From: Pyxicephalus adspersus
Taxonomy: Eukaryota; Chordata; Amphibia; Anura; Pyxicephalidae
NCBI RefSeq assembly: GCF_032062135.1
Contig: NC_092860.1
Coordinates: 2,107,611 to 2,171,610 of the forward strand
Reading direction: 5' to 3'
Length of the DNA stretch: 64,000 nt
The notes beneath the pieces are model-generated. The model had not been told where the DNA came from, ran no database searches, and was given only the letters and a program-made list of their open reading frames with translations. Numbering within the stretch: the first letter of the stretch is position 1; the number at the start of each line of letters is the position of its first letter. Of the stretch, positions 22,860 to 34,700 are shown one piece after another. The translations under genes and the position numbers were made by a program.

Positions 22860-23377
22860 CTTGAATAGTAATTTGAGTGGAAGTATAAAAAAGTGTATTC
22901 ATGAATTAATCTTTTTGGTATATGTGTGGGTGGAGAAAAAGGACAAAATGTTTGTTAGGTAGTTCAGCAAACATGAACATATATTTATTTCAATAATTAG
23001 TAAGCCTCCCCAATGAAAGTTATGCAGATATCAGACATTAAAAGCATTACATGGCTGAGAATGACTTTTGGTATCTTGCTGAGAAATTGGTCTTACCCTT
23101 CCTTGTTCCAGCTGAACAGAAAGAGATAACGGCAGAAAGGGGTTTTGTAGGCACAACAAATATTACCAAAAAATTAAGGTGATTTGACAAACATATACAG
23201 AGAAGCAATTATAACAAACATAATAAACTTATAGTAGTCCCTGCTCTATGGCTTATTTTGGAGTGTTTTGGGACACATAGCTAGACAAAGGGGTTCCTAA
23301 ATTTTTGAATAGAGCCCATAGTTCTCTAAAGGGAGTAGATACTTGTAGCACTTAAAGGGGAATGTCTTTAATTCTCA
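22860..23377. other. Intergenic stretch with no recognised feature
   Basis: AT-rich, no exon or named repeat seen. It may be part of the retroelement that carries HH3. Confidence 0.5.
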
Positions 23378-23420
23378 AGTACTGACGCGTTTCGCCTTAT
23401 TAGGCTTCCTCAGGGGAACA
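23378..23420 (-). ncRNA. Hammerhead-like motif with intact core (HH3)
   Basis: The minus strand reads CTGAGGA, then stem II GCCT-AATA-AGGC (4 perfect pairs), then GAAAC GC GTC. All catalytic core positions fit CTGANGA / GAAA / GTH. Stem III is a single C-G pair with a two-base loop, as reported for Penelope-linked hammerheads. The local stem I is weak, so activity is uncertain. Confidence 0.6.
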
Positions 23421-25200
23421 TGAGACATACTAATACAGGTAAAAGAAAAGTATAAAGAGGGAAGAAAAGTTGAAATAACTGATCTGTATAGGCGGTAAGG
23501 TAAGTATGTTAGGAAAGGGGTGATTGTAAGGTCTTAGGGGTATGTTGAACTTAATAATCAGTATTGTATTTATGGTGTGGAGAAAATAATATCTTAGTTG
23601 AGGAGGGGGTTTTTGTAAGGATACTTCTTTCTTATCGGCAACGGGTGTAACAAAAACCTCCGGCAAAGAGCAGACTGTACAGATAAAAGTTTTCAAAGAT
23701 ATATTAAGAAAGATGTTATAAAGAGTCAAAACCCTTCTCTGCGTGTATCTCTTTTTGGTTACATTGATCTAGGGCCTGACAATTTTTATGCAAAGAACTT
23801 AATCAGAGAGATTAACCATTACCCATGCATGTCCCTACTGGCTATCTTTGCCTGTCGGCCACATTGGCATGGACTATATGATTAATTCCTCAGTACTTTT
23901 ACAGGCAACAAAGAACAAAATTTATACTACTATACTATTATACTAATTCATCCTATTTTGCCATAAAAGAGATTAATGGAGAAAGCCAGTCATAATAACC
24001 AGTGTTGTTGGTTGTATGGGTCTGCTTTAAACTGGCCTGCCCATTGACAAATAGTTTGACCATAGTAGTTGGGAAAGTAATTGGACTATAACTAACAACA
24101 TAGGCATGTGGTCACATATCTTCTGCTAAAAAGATCGATCAGCCAGTCTCATCCTATTCCTTCATAAAAAATCAAGTAGCCCAAATTTCTAGACTTCTAG
24201 TCCAGTGGCTTACCATGGAAGGAACCAGGAGTTGCATTTTTCTGTGTTTTTTTTTTATCCGCATCAGCAAGGCTGTAATAACATTTTTAGTACAGAGTCA
24301 CTTTATATAAACGTCATACATCTAATTAACAAAATATTAACAACAACTACAACATGAACTATGGCTTTAAGTGCCTCAAATATTTTTCCTAATTTTTTTT
24401 GTTGCCTTAATATTAATCCTAATTTTAATTCAGGTTGACAATTTTTAATACTAGATGAAATTATATTTGTTATCCATATAATCTAGTTAATTTGGATACT
24501 AATTTTCGAATTCTAGGTTCTTTATTCATGTTATGGCTGAAATGCCTCGCTCCCTTCCACTTCTGTATCCTGTTGGCTGCAGACTTACTGACTGCAATGA
24601 TCCAATCACCTTCTGTCTGGAATTTTTGCCAGGATGTCTGTTAGCACTTTTATTAAGGAGAGAAAACTGTGTGTGATTATGTACAAATAATATTCGGTAT
24701 ATAGTTAACATTTGGTTAAAAAAAAAAATGGCCTGTCAGTTTTAATATTCAAATGTAGAATAAAGAGGAAGAGAAGAAAACAATAAAGTGGGGTTCAATT
24801 TACTTTATCAGAGGCAAACCTATCCTCTCCTGTAATTGCACATGGTAAAACCTTCAAACAGGCTAGAATCGGACCCACGGCTGGAACGAGTGTTCCCGTG
24901 CAGCTCCCGGTGGCCGGCACTTTGGCTGCTTGCACTGCTGCGTTAATTCTTAAAGTACCAGCACTTTGACATTAGGCACTAGTGAGTGATACTGAACCAC
25001 TCATTGCTGCCCTAATTCATACTTGTATCATCTTATTTGAGGAAGCAGTAACTGCATTGCAACCTCAGCTAGTATTATTATATCATTAAATAGTATAGCC
25101 ATAAAGTCACCACTTTAAAAATTTACTGTTAAACCACAAAAAAAGTGTTTAGCTGCAGTTTTTCTCTTTATGAACGGCTTATGCACTTGCAATGTGCAAG
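23421..25200. other. Intergenic stretch with no recognised feature
   Basis: No gene, RNA or clear repeat family recognised. The minus-strand frames at 23430-23729 and 24526-24711 carry no known domain. Confidence 0.5.
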
Positions 25201-25208
25201 GTTTAGAA

Positions 25209-25695
25209 CGGGGGTGTCAAACTCTGGCCTCTGGGCCAAATCTGGCCCACAACATCCTTTTTTTTGTCCCCCAAAGGAATCCTAAATATAAATTGCAGCT
25301 GTCCCGCCACTGCATTGAAGTAAAGCCGCTACCACAATTCCCGGCATCACTCGCGTCTATAGACCAGCGCCCTCCCTGCCTATGCGTGGTGCCGCATTTT
25401 TTCGACGCAAGTAATGCCGTTAATTGTAGTAGCGGCATTACTCCTGTCTATAGACCAGCAGCCTCTCTGCCTATGCATGGCCCCGCATTGGACTGTTTTA
25501 TGAACACAGGGAATTGTAGTAGCGGTGCTATTTCAGTGAAGGGGTAATTCCAGCCACTCATAACATTAAGCATTGGACTGTTTTCTTGGTGCAGGGAATT
25601 GTAGTAGCGGTGCTATTTCAGTTTCATATTTGGCCCGCGATTTTTGTCTAAGTTTTCAATTTTGGCCCACTGCGTATTTGAGTTTGACACCCCTG
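25209..25695. mobile_element. hAT-like MITE family D, copy 1
   Basis: Terminal GGGGGTGTCAAACTC and GAGTTTGACACCCCTG are flanked by GTTTAGAA (25201-25208) and GTCTAGAA (25696-25703), an 8-bp duplication with one change. The internal stretch GGGAATTGTAGTAGCGG appears twice (about 25510 and 25593). The second copy of the family is 57990-58633. No transposase. Confidence 0.85.
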
Positions 25696-25892
25696 GTCTA
25701 GAAAGACTACTCCAGGAGAGTCATTTCCTATAGCACAGCTCCTTCCCTTCTTGTAGGACATAGATCTCACCTCTTCTGGAAGTATAGCATTATTCATTCT
25801 AAGGACCCAGAATCTCTGCTCTTCCTATTACTTCTCTGCAGAATCGTTTATTTAGCTGCCAGGTGAAGCAAAAAAGAAAACTATAGCATACA

Positions 25893-26006
25893 TTAGATTG
25901 TGAGCTCCTCTAAGGGACAGTTAGTGACATGATTGTAGACTTGTAAAGTGCTGCATCATATGTTGGCGCTATATAGACTGTGTAATAATAATAATAATAA
26001 TAATAT
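25893..26006 (+). repeat. 3' part of a tRNA-derived SINE ending in (TAA)n
   Basis: GATTGTGAGCTCCTCTAAGG, GGACAGTTAGTGACATGA and TTGGCGCTATATAGACTG lead into (AAT)n. These match the tail of the complete copy at 59759-60062, so this is a 5'-truncated copy. Confidence 0.8.
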
Positions 26007-26199
26007 CATATCATTTGAGTCTGAGTAAACTACATCACACCCAAAATAGCAGCACCAGTTAGGACTTCTAGAGAGCTACACCAAGTACATAAAATCACCT
26101 CTACCTGTGACCCCCACTTTGCCTGTGCCTACTCCCTTTGTGCCTCGCTTGATGGACTGATCACACGGTTTTGACCTTGGCTTGTATTCTCCATCACCT

Positions 26200-26420
26200 G
26201 GTATTCCTATACTGTTTATCCGTGGGCCCCTGGTCTGTTGCCAGCCCTTTCCCAGACACCATTCCTTGCGCAGTAAGTCCTGGGGGCAATTAAGTCCTGG
26301 GAGATGTAACCAGTCTATTGAGGCTAAGCGGGGGCTTACTAGAGGTGAAGACTGCGGCGTTAGATTGGGGGACTGGTGTCCGTGAGGATTGGTGCTGAGC
26401 AGGGCCTTACAGGGTCAACT
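26200..26420 (+). repeat. Repeat shared in inverted orientation with 61480-61640
   Basis: Words AGTCCTGGGGGCAA, GGGGGCTTACTAG, GAAGACTGCGG and GATTGGGGGACTGGTGTC recur as complements at 61480-61640. It may be a piece of an LTR-type or satellite-like frog repeat. No coding motif is seen. Confidence 0.55.
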
Positions 26421-27685
26421 GTTGCAAAATGCAAGCCATTAAGTTACCAAGTCACCCAGTGGTGGCAGCCAGGGCCAGATTTGTATTTCCCCCCAAGGCC
26501 AGCTAACTTGAGGGGTGAATATGGGCATCCATGATGATAGTAGAATGTCATTGGTGGGAGCAGAACAGTTGTATCCTAGTCCTAAACGCTTTTATGTATT
26601 ATAATGATAACATTACAGCCACAATAGCACCCCTAGTGGCCATGGCACCCTGGTGGCAGTTCCAGTGCTAGTCCAGATTAAATATCATACAACTGGCAGT
26701 GTTATCCACAGAAGGCAGATAAATATTGCTGTGTTTACCATTTCTAATACATCTAGATAACTTTTGGAATTTTTATTTTGGTGTTTTTGCCAATGGTAAA
26801 TAAAAAGTTTAAAAAGATTTAAAAAAAGAAAAAAATATTTTATATAATATATTTAATATATTTATTTTTTTCTAAAACTGACCAAGGACCATAATAGTTA
26901 ATTTTTTATCTTTTTTTTTAGTTTGGTTTTGAACAATCTTATCTTCCGCATGCACAAAAAAGAAATGGAATTTGTCCTGAAAAGTTTATTTCTCTAAACA
27001 GGAGGATAAAAAGTTAAAATGAAATGACGGATGTTTTATATGCACAGCTGATACTGCTTACTGGAAAAGATGAATAATTAGCTTGTTGCATCTGTTCAAG
27101 TACTGTATGTCTTCAGATCACATTACTTCATGGACTTTTCATTAAACAAATGTCCTTTCCAAACAAAAGACTTTTTTTTAACCTGGCTGAATAAAATTGT
27201 TTATTAATTGCATTAAAAATGAAAATCCAAAACGGATTTCATTTTCCCGTGGACATTATAATGCTGAATCACCTAAATTTATACATTTTTAGAAGTACAG
27301 ATGGCAAAATATTATCGATGCAGTTTCTATCTGTATAAATCCTCATCAATATAATTTTTTTTTTCTTTTTTTCCTAATGGATTTCTTTACTTTTATTCAT
27401 TCAGACTACAAGAAAAAACTCTTATTTTCAGTTACCTATAGGTAGGACGTTAGTCACCTATAGGCAAAGTTTATTTATTGCTTCTTCTCTATGGTTTGTG
27501 AGCCAGAAAACCCTCGTATCGATTTGTCTCAGATTGGCTGGCTATGTGCATCCCCAATGTTTAGGTAAGAAACAATACATTTCCTTTTAGTGGGAAGAGC
27601 TCAGTGCTGTTATTTTTTGGTACCGAGCTCTTACCTCCCACATTAATTTACTGCCCTATGATTCCCCCACCACACATATACATTT
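26421..27685. other. Intergenic stretch with no recognised feature
   Basis: AT-rich DNA without recognised exon or named element. Confidence 0.5.
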
Positions 27686-28295
27686 TATTTTTCTCCCAGC
27701 AGCCCTAAGTATAACATTGTTGCTAATTTTTCTTATACAAACCCTACCTGTAACACCAATCCTGCCTGTAAACCTCACAATACCCTTCAATGTAACATCT
27801 GCCCTCTATGTAACCCTTACACTAACCTTCCCTTTTACCCCATCACAAAACCTAATTCTAAACCTCAGAATAACTCGGCAAAGCCCAGGGTAAACCTTTT
27901 TGTTTGCCTCTAACATTAACCTATAACCCCAATGCTTAACTTATCTACTCGTACTCAAACACTAAACCTTCCTATAACCTGAACACTAAACCCCCAGTAA
28001 ATCTAGAACTAACCCTCCCTGTAACCCCAAATTTAAACTATACTGGAGCTTCAACACTAAACGTACCTGTAACACAAACCCAACTCTAACCCCAACATCA
28101 AACATTCCTGTAGCTCTAACACTAACCTTAGCTTTAACCTCAACACTAAATGTTCCCGTAACACTAACCCTATCTTTACCCCCCCAACACTAAACGTTTC
28201 CCCCCTGTAACCCCAATACTAAATTTTACTCCCAACACTTAAGTTTCCTGTAACTTGAACACTAACTCCCCCTGTAACCTACACATAATCCTCAC
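27686..28295. repeat. Degenerate C-rich minisatellite (CCTGTAACCCCAACACTAAA type)
   Basis: About 600 bp in which CCTGTAACC, CCAACACTAAAC and CTAACCTTCC recur every 20-30 bases on a strand nearly lacking G. The units resemble a mix of CTAACC-like words but are not a clean telomere repeat. Decay is strong, so the array is old. Confidence 0.75.
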
Positions 28296-29160
28296 TCTTG
28301 CTTCAAAGGACATTCCACTTGCTACTAACATCAGTTTAGAACATTTGAGATCATTCAGTGTTCACTGACAATATGGTTATATATTTGAGTTACTGTACCT
28401 TACAATAGCCCACCTTGTAATCTTACATTAACCTTCCCTGTACCCTAACTGTCATACAAGCCCTTCCTGTAATGCATTAATCCTCCCATATTTAAGTTTT
28501 AGGTGTATCTTAAAGTGTGTTTTAATTTTTGGATAGAATGACGAGGGGTTAGAACACTGCTGTCTGTGTACCTGCTGGGGAGATTTACCCTTTCTATTTG
28601 TCCAAATTTTCTAGTCTATGTCTAAAAGTAATGGGAAACTCACAGTATAGCATTGTCACCCAAACAAAAATAGAGGGGATATCTTCCAATGGATAAACAT
28701 GTTTCAATATTAAACATCAGAAAGATTTCCCTCACTTTGGAATGTAATAATGCAGTTTTAACATCTCCACCCAGGCGGTTTGACAATAATTCATACCTTC
28801 AGACGCATAATACGAAGTTTGAACACCTATACAGACTTCCTTACATCAAGGATGAGATTATGTTATCAGAACAGGATGGTTCAGCAAAATTAACATCTCC
28901 GTGTCTTGGACATTCAATATCTTCAGCGTCACACACCATGGTGGTTGGATTATGGTGTTTGTACTGTGTTAGGATATTTTATGCACTGATAGAAATAATG
29001 AACCAGCTTAGAGAATTGTGAAACGTCTTCAATTACAAGAATGAGTTCATATATATGTGACTACCTAGTATTAGATATACAATGACCTGGACCACCTAAA
29101 TGAAGACTCATTTTGGAAAGCTGTCATATTACTTCCTGTTTTGTCTACCGTACACTAAAT
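28296..29160. other. Intergenic stretch with no recognised feature
   Basis: The 110-codon frame at 28689-29021 (+) has no recognisable domain or splice context. Confidence 0.5.
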
Positions 29161-31110
29161 AGTTACATAGTAGGTTAGGTTGAAAAAAGACATAAGTCCA
29201 TCAAGTTTAACCCCTAGGGAAATAAACATGTCCCATATATAAAACCCTACAAGATATAGTTGGTCCAGAGGAAGGAAAAAAAAACCCCTGGTACAATTTG
29301 CTTCAACGGCAAAAAAAAACCTTACTGATTTCATGAGACAATCGGATGTTCCCTGGATCAACAGTCACTGTTATTTTTACTTTAAAGCCTTAATCCCCAG
29401 TTATATTCTGTGCTTCTAGAAATCATCCAGCTTTTTCTTAAAGAAATCTATAGAACTTGCTGAAACGACTTCCTGAGGGAGCCGATTCCATATTGTCACA
29501 GACCTTACAGAGAAGAATCCCTTCCTTATTTCTGACTCCCCCAATGTATTCCCCCTAGACAGTATGAAGCATGCATGTTGTTAGCCCCCAAGTACATAAC
29601 TTTACATTCATCTATATTAAATGTCATTTGCCACTTGGCTGCCAATCACACAGTACATCCAGGTCTGCTTGTAGATTATAGACATCCTGTATGGACATAA
29701 TTCCATTACATAGTTTGGTGTCATCTGCAAACACAGAAATGGTACTTTTAATCCCCAACTCTTTATCACTTATAAATATGTAAAACAGTAAAGGTCCCAA
29801 CACTGAACCCTGGGGTACACCACTAATAACCTTAGACCATTCAGAGTATGAATCATTATTACAACTCTCTGGATGCGATCTTTAAGCCAGTTCTCTATCC
29901 ATTTACAGATTGACTTTTTTAAACCTATTGACCCTAACTTGCATATTAACCGTCTGTGGGGTATGGTGTCAAATAGAATGACTTTAGAAAAGTCCAAGTA
30001 CACTATATCAACTGCTACTCCACTGTCTACCTGCTTACTTCCTCATAAAAAGAGAGTAAATTTGTTTGACAACTTCTGTCTTTCTTGAAGCCATGCTGAC
30101 TATCACTTATAATATTATTTTCTAGCAGAAACTCCTCTATGTGGTTCTTTATCAAACTCTCTAAGACCTTTCCAACTATGGACGTTAAACTAATTAATCT
30201 GTAGTTACCTGGTAATGACTTTGCTCCCTTTTTGAAGATAGGAACCACATTGACCTTACGCCAATCCATCGGTACCTTGCCAGTGACTAAAGAGTTTCTA
30301 AAAATTAGAAATAATGGCTTTGAAATAACTGAGCTCAGCTCTTTGAGGACACGTGGATGTAATCCATCAGGTCTTGGTGCTTTGTCAACCTTAATTTTTC
30401 CCATTTGTTTCTCAATCATATCAATTCTGAGCCATTGTGACTCATTTAAGGCAGTGACATTGCTATTATGAATTTGGACTTGAGCTCTGCCATTTTCCTT
30501 CGTGTACACAGAGCTAAAAAAAGTGTTTAGTAAATCCGCCTTGTCTTTATCCCCAGTTACCAACCCAGCGACATCCTTTAAGGGGCCTACATTCTCAGAT
30601 CTTGCTATTAATACATTTTAAAAAAATTTAGGGGTTTGCCTTACTTTACTTTGCAATCTGTCTTTCATTTTGACGTTTTGCACATTTTATCTCCTTTTTA
30701 CATTTTTTGTTCTATTCTTTATAGGTTTCAAATGATGAAGGTGATTCTTCATTTTTATATTTTTGGAATGCCCTTTTCTTGTTCCTTATGGCTTTTTTAA
30801 CATCAGCTGTGAGCCACACAGGGTTTAATTTTAGCTTCTTAAACTTATTACCCATTTGAATATATTTTTTAGTTTGCTTTTGTAGAACAGACTTGAAACA
30901 TTCCCATTTCTGTTCTGTGTTTTTTGAGGACAATATTGTCTCCCAGTCCAAGAGCTGTCCTTAATAATGGAAAATTGGCTCTCTTAAAATTCAGTGTTTT
31001 TATCTTTCCTATTTTTGCTTCCTGTTTACATCTTATATTTAAAAAATCATATTATGGTCACTGCTACCCAGATTCTCTTTTATTTGCACATTTGTTATAA
31101 GCTCTGCATT
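29161..31110 (-). pseudogene. L2/CR1-type LINE, minus strand, decayed ORF2
   Basis: A non-LTR retrotransposon copy read right to left. At 31110-31040 is the end of the endonuclease domain (ELITNVQIKENLGSSDHNMI, containing the SDH motif). Then come a linker (WLTADVKKAIRNKKRAFQKY) and reverse transcriptase (DKAPRPDGLHPRVLKELS, VNVVPIFKKG, NYRLISLTSIVGKVLE, then YLDFSKV in another frame). The 3' tail ends in CATAGTAGGTTAGG on the plus strand. Stops and frameshifts break the ORF. Relative to the copy at 34701-36000 about 470 bp are missing near 29534, covering the region after the YADD-type palm motif. Confidence 0.92.
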
Positions 31111-31562
31111 GTTAGAATGCTCACTAAAGAAGAGAATTCTTCCCAATGGAACACAGATGATCAGGCAAAGTTGAAAAGGGTTTTACCATAAATACAAGTT
31201 TTTCAATTATTTGTAAAGTTAACTTTCGTTTGCTAGGACCCAGTAACACAATAAACAGGTTTGATCATGTATATTCCATAAGAGATGAGTCCATGGTACA
31301 CCATAAAATGAAGGAACTGTACTGAATTTAATACTGATTTTGGCACTACTTTTGATGTGGGTAAGCAGTGACAAAACCTCTATCAAATTATCTGATTTCA
31401 ATATAGTAGTTTTTGAATAACTTATGAGACTTTTAAGGTCCACAACATAAAATTCCACCTTTAATAACAAATATCCTTAAAAACACAACTTGTACAATTC
31501 CAGAAAATATAGCATTTCCCAACAATATGGCATGTTGCAAGTTTGTGATTCCAGTGCAGAAT

Positions 31563-31602
31563 GTTACTCCACGCGTTTCACATACTTTTCATCAGGAGAA
31601 AC
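31563..31602 (-). ncRNA. Hammerhead-like motif with CTGATGA core (HH4)
   Basis: The minus strand reads GTTTCTC-CTGATGA, a short spacer, GAAAC GC GTG, then GAGTAAC. Stem I pairs 6 of 7 positions. The cleavage triplet is GTG instead of GTH, and stem II (AAAGTATGT) is poor, so it is probably inactive. Confidence 0.5.
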
Positions 31603-31750
31603 AATACAAAATATTTGGTTTCAATACAGTCCTGACTGGAACCAAGCATTTAGATTAGAAAGTTGGAACTCTTGATTAATACCCTTTCTAGGTCTATGCC
31701 AAAGAAAGTAATAAAGCCCCTGGATGAGCATGATAACCAGGCAAACATTA

Positions 31751-32114
31751 TTTTAAAGCAGACCTAAATTTTCAAATTTTTACTTTATATAAAAGGGTAG
31801 AAAACCCTTTTATTTAAAGTAAAAATGTTATTTATTCATTTTTAATTTTTAAGTGCTTTAATGGAAGAGAAAAAAATTTTTTCCCCATCTTTTTCCCCAC
31901 CTGATCTCGTGCCTGCACAGTGTGTAATCGCATGATGTAGGAAGATGCACCTGGAAAAAAGAGATGTGGGCGCCCGGCCCTTTCTCTGCGCTGGACCGAA
32001 GACGGATACCGGGACTACGTGGGAGCAGACCAAAGAAATCTCCCGACGGATCGATGGACCTGTAGGATTAAAGGTAAGTGTGATTTTTTTATTTTGGGTT
32101 TAGTTCTTCTAAAA
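31751..32114. mobile_element. TTAAAGCRGAAC-type MITE
   Basis: Starts TTTTAAAGCAGACCTAAA and ends TTTAGTTCTTCTAAAA, which are approximate inverted termini. The interior has CACCTGATCTCGTGCCTG and GGAAGATG words of the CpG-bearing family. TTAA-type ends suggest a piggyBac/Kolobok-like or T2-like family, not assigned. Confidence 0.55.
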
Positions 32115-33074
32115 TAGAGGTCAGCAATGGCAAATATTCTTTTGGTATTCGATTCATTTCAGATAAATTATATTAGGGATTTAGAGGGCAGCAAATACTT
32201 GAGGACTTTCCAATACGATTAATTGTTGTCAAATAATACAAAAGGCAAGCTAATAAAAAAAAAATACTCCACCTGAATATGGGGTGCAATTATTTAGGTA
32301 GGTAACCTCAACTTTGCATCTTGATGCATGTAGGTCTGACTATATACGTGAATACCTTCCCCACCCAGCCAACAGCATTTCTCTACAAATGAGACTGTAG
32401 AAAAATTAATAGAATAAAAAGAATAATTCAGCTTGCGTGCAAAGGATTAGCAGACACAAATGAAAACAATTCCAAGTGATTCAACATAACACAGCTTAAA
32501 AATAACTGCATATAGACTACTGAAAAATGTTTAAGTGAATGTCAGATTCACAGCTTTATCCATAGACCCATACATGTGTGTTTTGTTTAAATATTTGTCC
32601 AAAGCATAATGTGATGTAACTTACCGTTTCATTATTTTTCTGTCTCTTTGTCTGTGTGTCTCTCTCTTTCTCTCCATACTGTTTAATTTATCAGGGCTTT
32701 AAAGTTTTGAAGAAGTGTCGTCCACAATGAATATTTCATATATACTGAATATTAACATAGCATTCTATTTATACCCAAAAGGTCAACCATAAAATGATTA
32801 ACATGATTTGGCTGTGTGCTGCAAAGTAAACCTCTGATTGTTCAGCTGTTCTCTCCTCACATGAACTTCCCCGTCTGTTTTTTTACTTCTTCCTGAACAA
32901 TTCTGATATTATATAACAAATGCATTAAGAAACCTTTTCAAGGTGTTCTGTGCCATATTTTATCATTGTTTTAACTCCAGCAAAATATTAAACAAAATTC
33001 CCAACATGCAAGAAGAAAAATCTTTTTAACTCTACTAACCAAATAGTATGTTAGCTTTGAAAAAGCCCCATCTT
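32115..33074. other. Intergenic stretch with no recognised feature
   Basis: No gene or named repeat recognised. Confidence 0.5.
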
Positions 33075-33271
33075 TGGGTCTGATTTATTAAAGCTCTTCA
33101 AGGCTGGAGAAGATACACTTTCAATGGTGAACCAGGGTGATCCAGCAAACCTGGAATGGATTTCTTAAAAGTCATTGCTAATTGTTAGCAAATGTTTTTA
33201 ATCCTAGACCAGATCCATTTCAGGTTTGCTAAACCACCCAGGTTCACTTGGAGAGCTTTAATAAATCAGGC
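33075..33271. mobile_element. Foldback MITE family A, copy 6
   Basis: TGATTTATTAAAGCTCTTCA at the left and GAGAGCTTTAATAAATCAGG at the right are inverted termini. The inner arms GGGTGATCCAGCAAACCTGG and CAGGTTTGCTAAACCACCCA are also paired. This is one of the clearer full-length copies. Confidence 0.85.
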
Positions 33272-33302
33272 ACTGTGTGGATGTTTCCTAAGTTGAGGCT
33301 AA

Positions 33303-33692
33303 TAGAGATGAGCGAATTTCTCGAAAATTCAATTCGGTTGGTTCGCTGAATTTTCCGAAAAGATTCGTTTCGATCTGAATTTATTTGCGGCGGATCTTGT
33401 TAAAAATGGCTATTTCCGGTTATCTCTGCTATTTCGCGGTTGCCGTGCAGTACTTCTACTATGTATTCTTAGATAGAGTTTCTCTAAGAATACAGGGCAG
33501 TAAAGGGGATGAATGGGGACAAGTCCCTATTCATCCCTTGTACTGCCCAAAAATCATAGTGGAATCTCTAAAGTCCTTAGACATGCAGCCGCCATTTCAG
33601 GAAAAATTCGGAAAGGAAATTTGTATCGAATCGAATTTTTACTGAAACTTGGATTGAATTCCGCTTCGTCAGCTTTGATTCGCTCATCTCTA
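33303..33692. mobile_element. GAGATGAGCGAA-family MITE, near full length
   Basis: Perfect inverted ends TAGAGATGAGCGAA and TTCGCTCATCTCTA. The interior is AT/TTCG-rich and contains a hairpin around TCTTAGATAGAGTTTCTCTAAGA. Related copies are at 16140-16515 and 53243-53741. The 86-codon frame inside is not a gene. Confidence 0.82.
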
Positions 33693-33699
33693 GCTACTA

Positions 33700-34700
33700 A
33701 GTATTAGTCCCTGTCCCAACATCCTTCTTTAGTTTTAAGCAGTACTGGAAATATGGAATAACATGTGCTACTAGTTTTTGAATATTGCCAGTTGTATTTC
33801 TCTTAACCCCAGAATATATGTTGCAAGTTACCAATTTTTAATTGTGATGGCTGCATTAGTTTTTGACTAGTGTTTGGATTGAAGTTGATTATAAAATGTG
33901 GCCAGAATTCCCACATTTGAGTTGATTCTGATAAAACTCAAACACAGTAGACAACCACTTGAAAACTCGTTGTCCAGGTAAATAGTGAGGAGCATTCCCA
34001 TTGACAGGCATGCAGATTGGGAAAGTTAGAACTATGAATGTATATATCTGTAGATCTACTTGGCCATTGTCATGAATTTGCATTGGTGTTTTTTCTTGGA
34101 GGTGGGAATGCTACCAGCCAATGAGAATCCTCAGAGCTGCTTATAATTATTATACACAGCAGCACTATAAACCTGTTGGCTGATAATAAAAAAGGAAAAG
34201 CTTTCATTGGCTGATTGAGTTTGGGGTAGTCCTGTCCCTTGAGGACAATGCCCACTGCAGTATTCCTGAGCAATGAGATTAGTGGCCATTGTTTGCAGTC
34301 ATTAGGAACTGGCTAGGATTGTGCATAGTAAGCAGAGACTGTACAATACGTATAGCAAAGGGCATACAAATGTAAAACCCCAAAGCGCAAACATTGTTCA
34401 GCCAAATTTCCTCAACCCGAACAGAGACCTGTCTGAGCAGCACTTCAGCCCGGTTATCAAAAACTAATCTTATCTTGTATCCCCCTCATTGCTACCAGAG
34501 ATGATACAAGTCCCACATGTCACCTACTATAGATCTTATAGCTCTTCATGTACAGACTAATCTCTCTCTATACATATATATATAAATTTACACTTAATAA
34601 ACTTTCTGCATACGGTCACCTAAAATCTCATCTCTCGGTATACAGAGATAATAATAATAATATGCAGATCCTTTTAACTTTCGTTTTTGACTATAAACTT
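33700..34700. other. Intergenic stretch with no recognised feature
   Basis: No exon or named element recognised. A short (ATA)n tract is near 34560 and (AAT)n near 34650, just before the LINE at 34701. Confidence 0.5.

Larger units (their letters stand above)
21712..22860 (+). other. PCTP: Probable PCTP 3' untranslated region
   Basis: No further coding exon follows the stop in frame. Candidate AATAAA signals are at 22727-22732, 22763-22768 and 22833-22838, so the transcript may end near 22.75-22.86 kb. A degenerate hammerhead-like motif lies antisense inside this region. Confidence 0.55.

Noticed and set aside
27686..28295. Interstitial telomere array
   Set aside because: CTAACC-like words are common, but there is no run of exact CCCTAA units.
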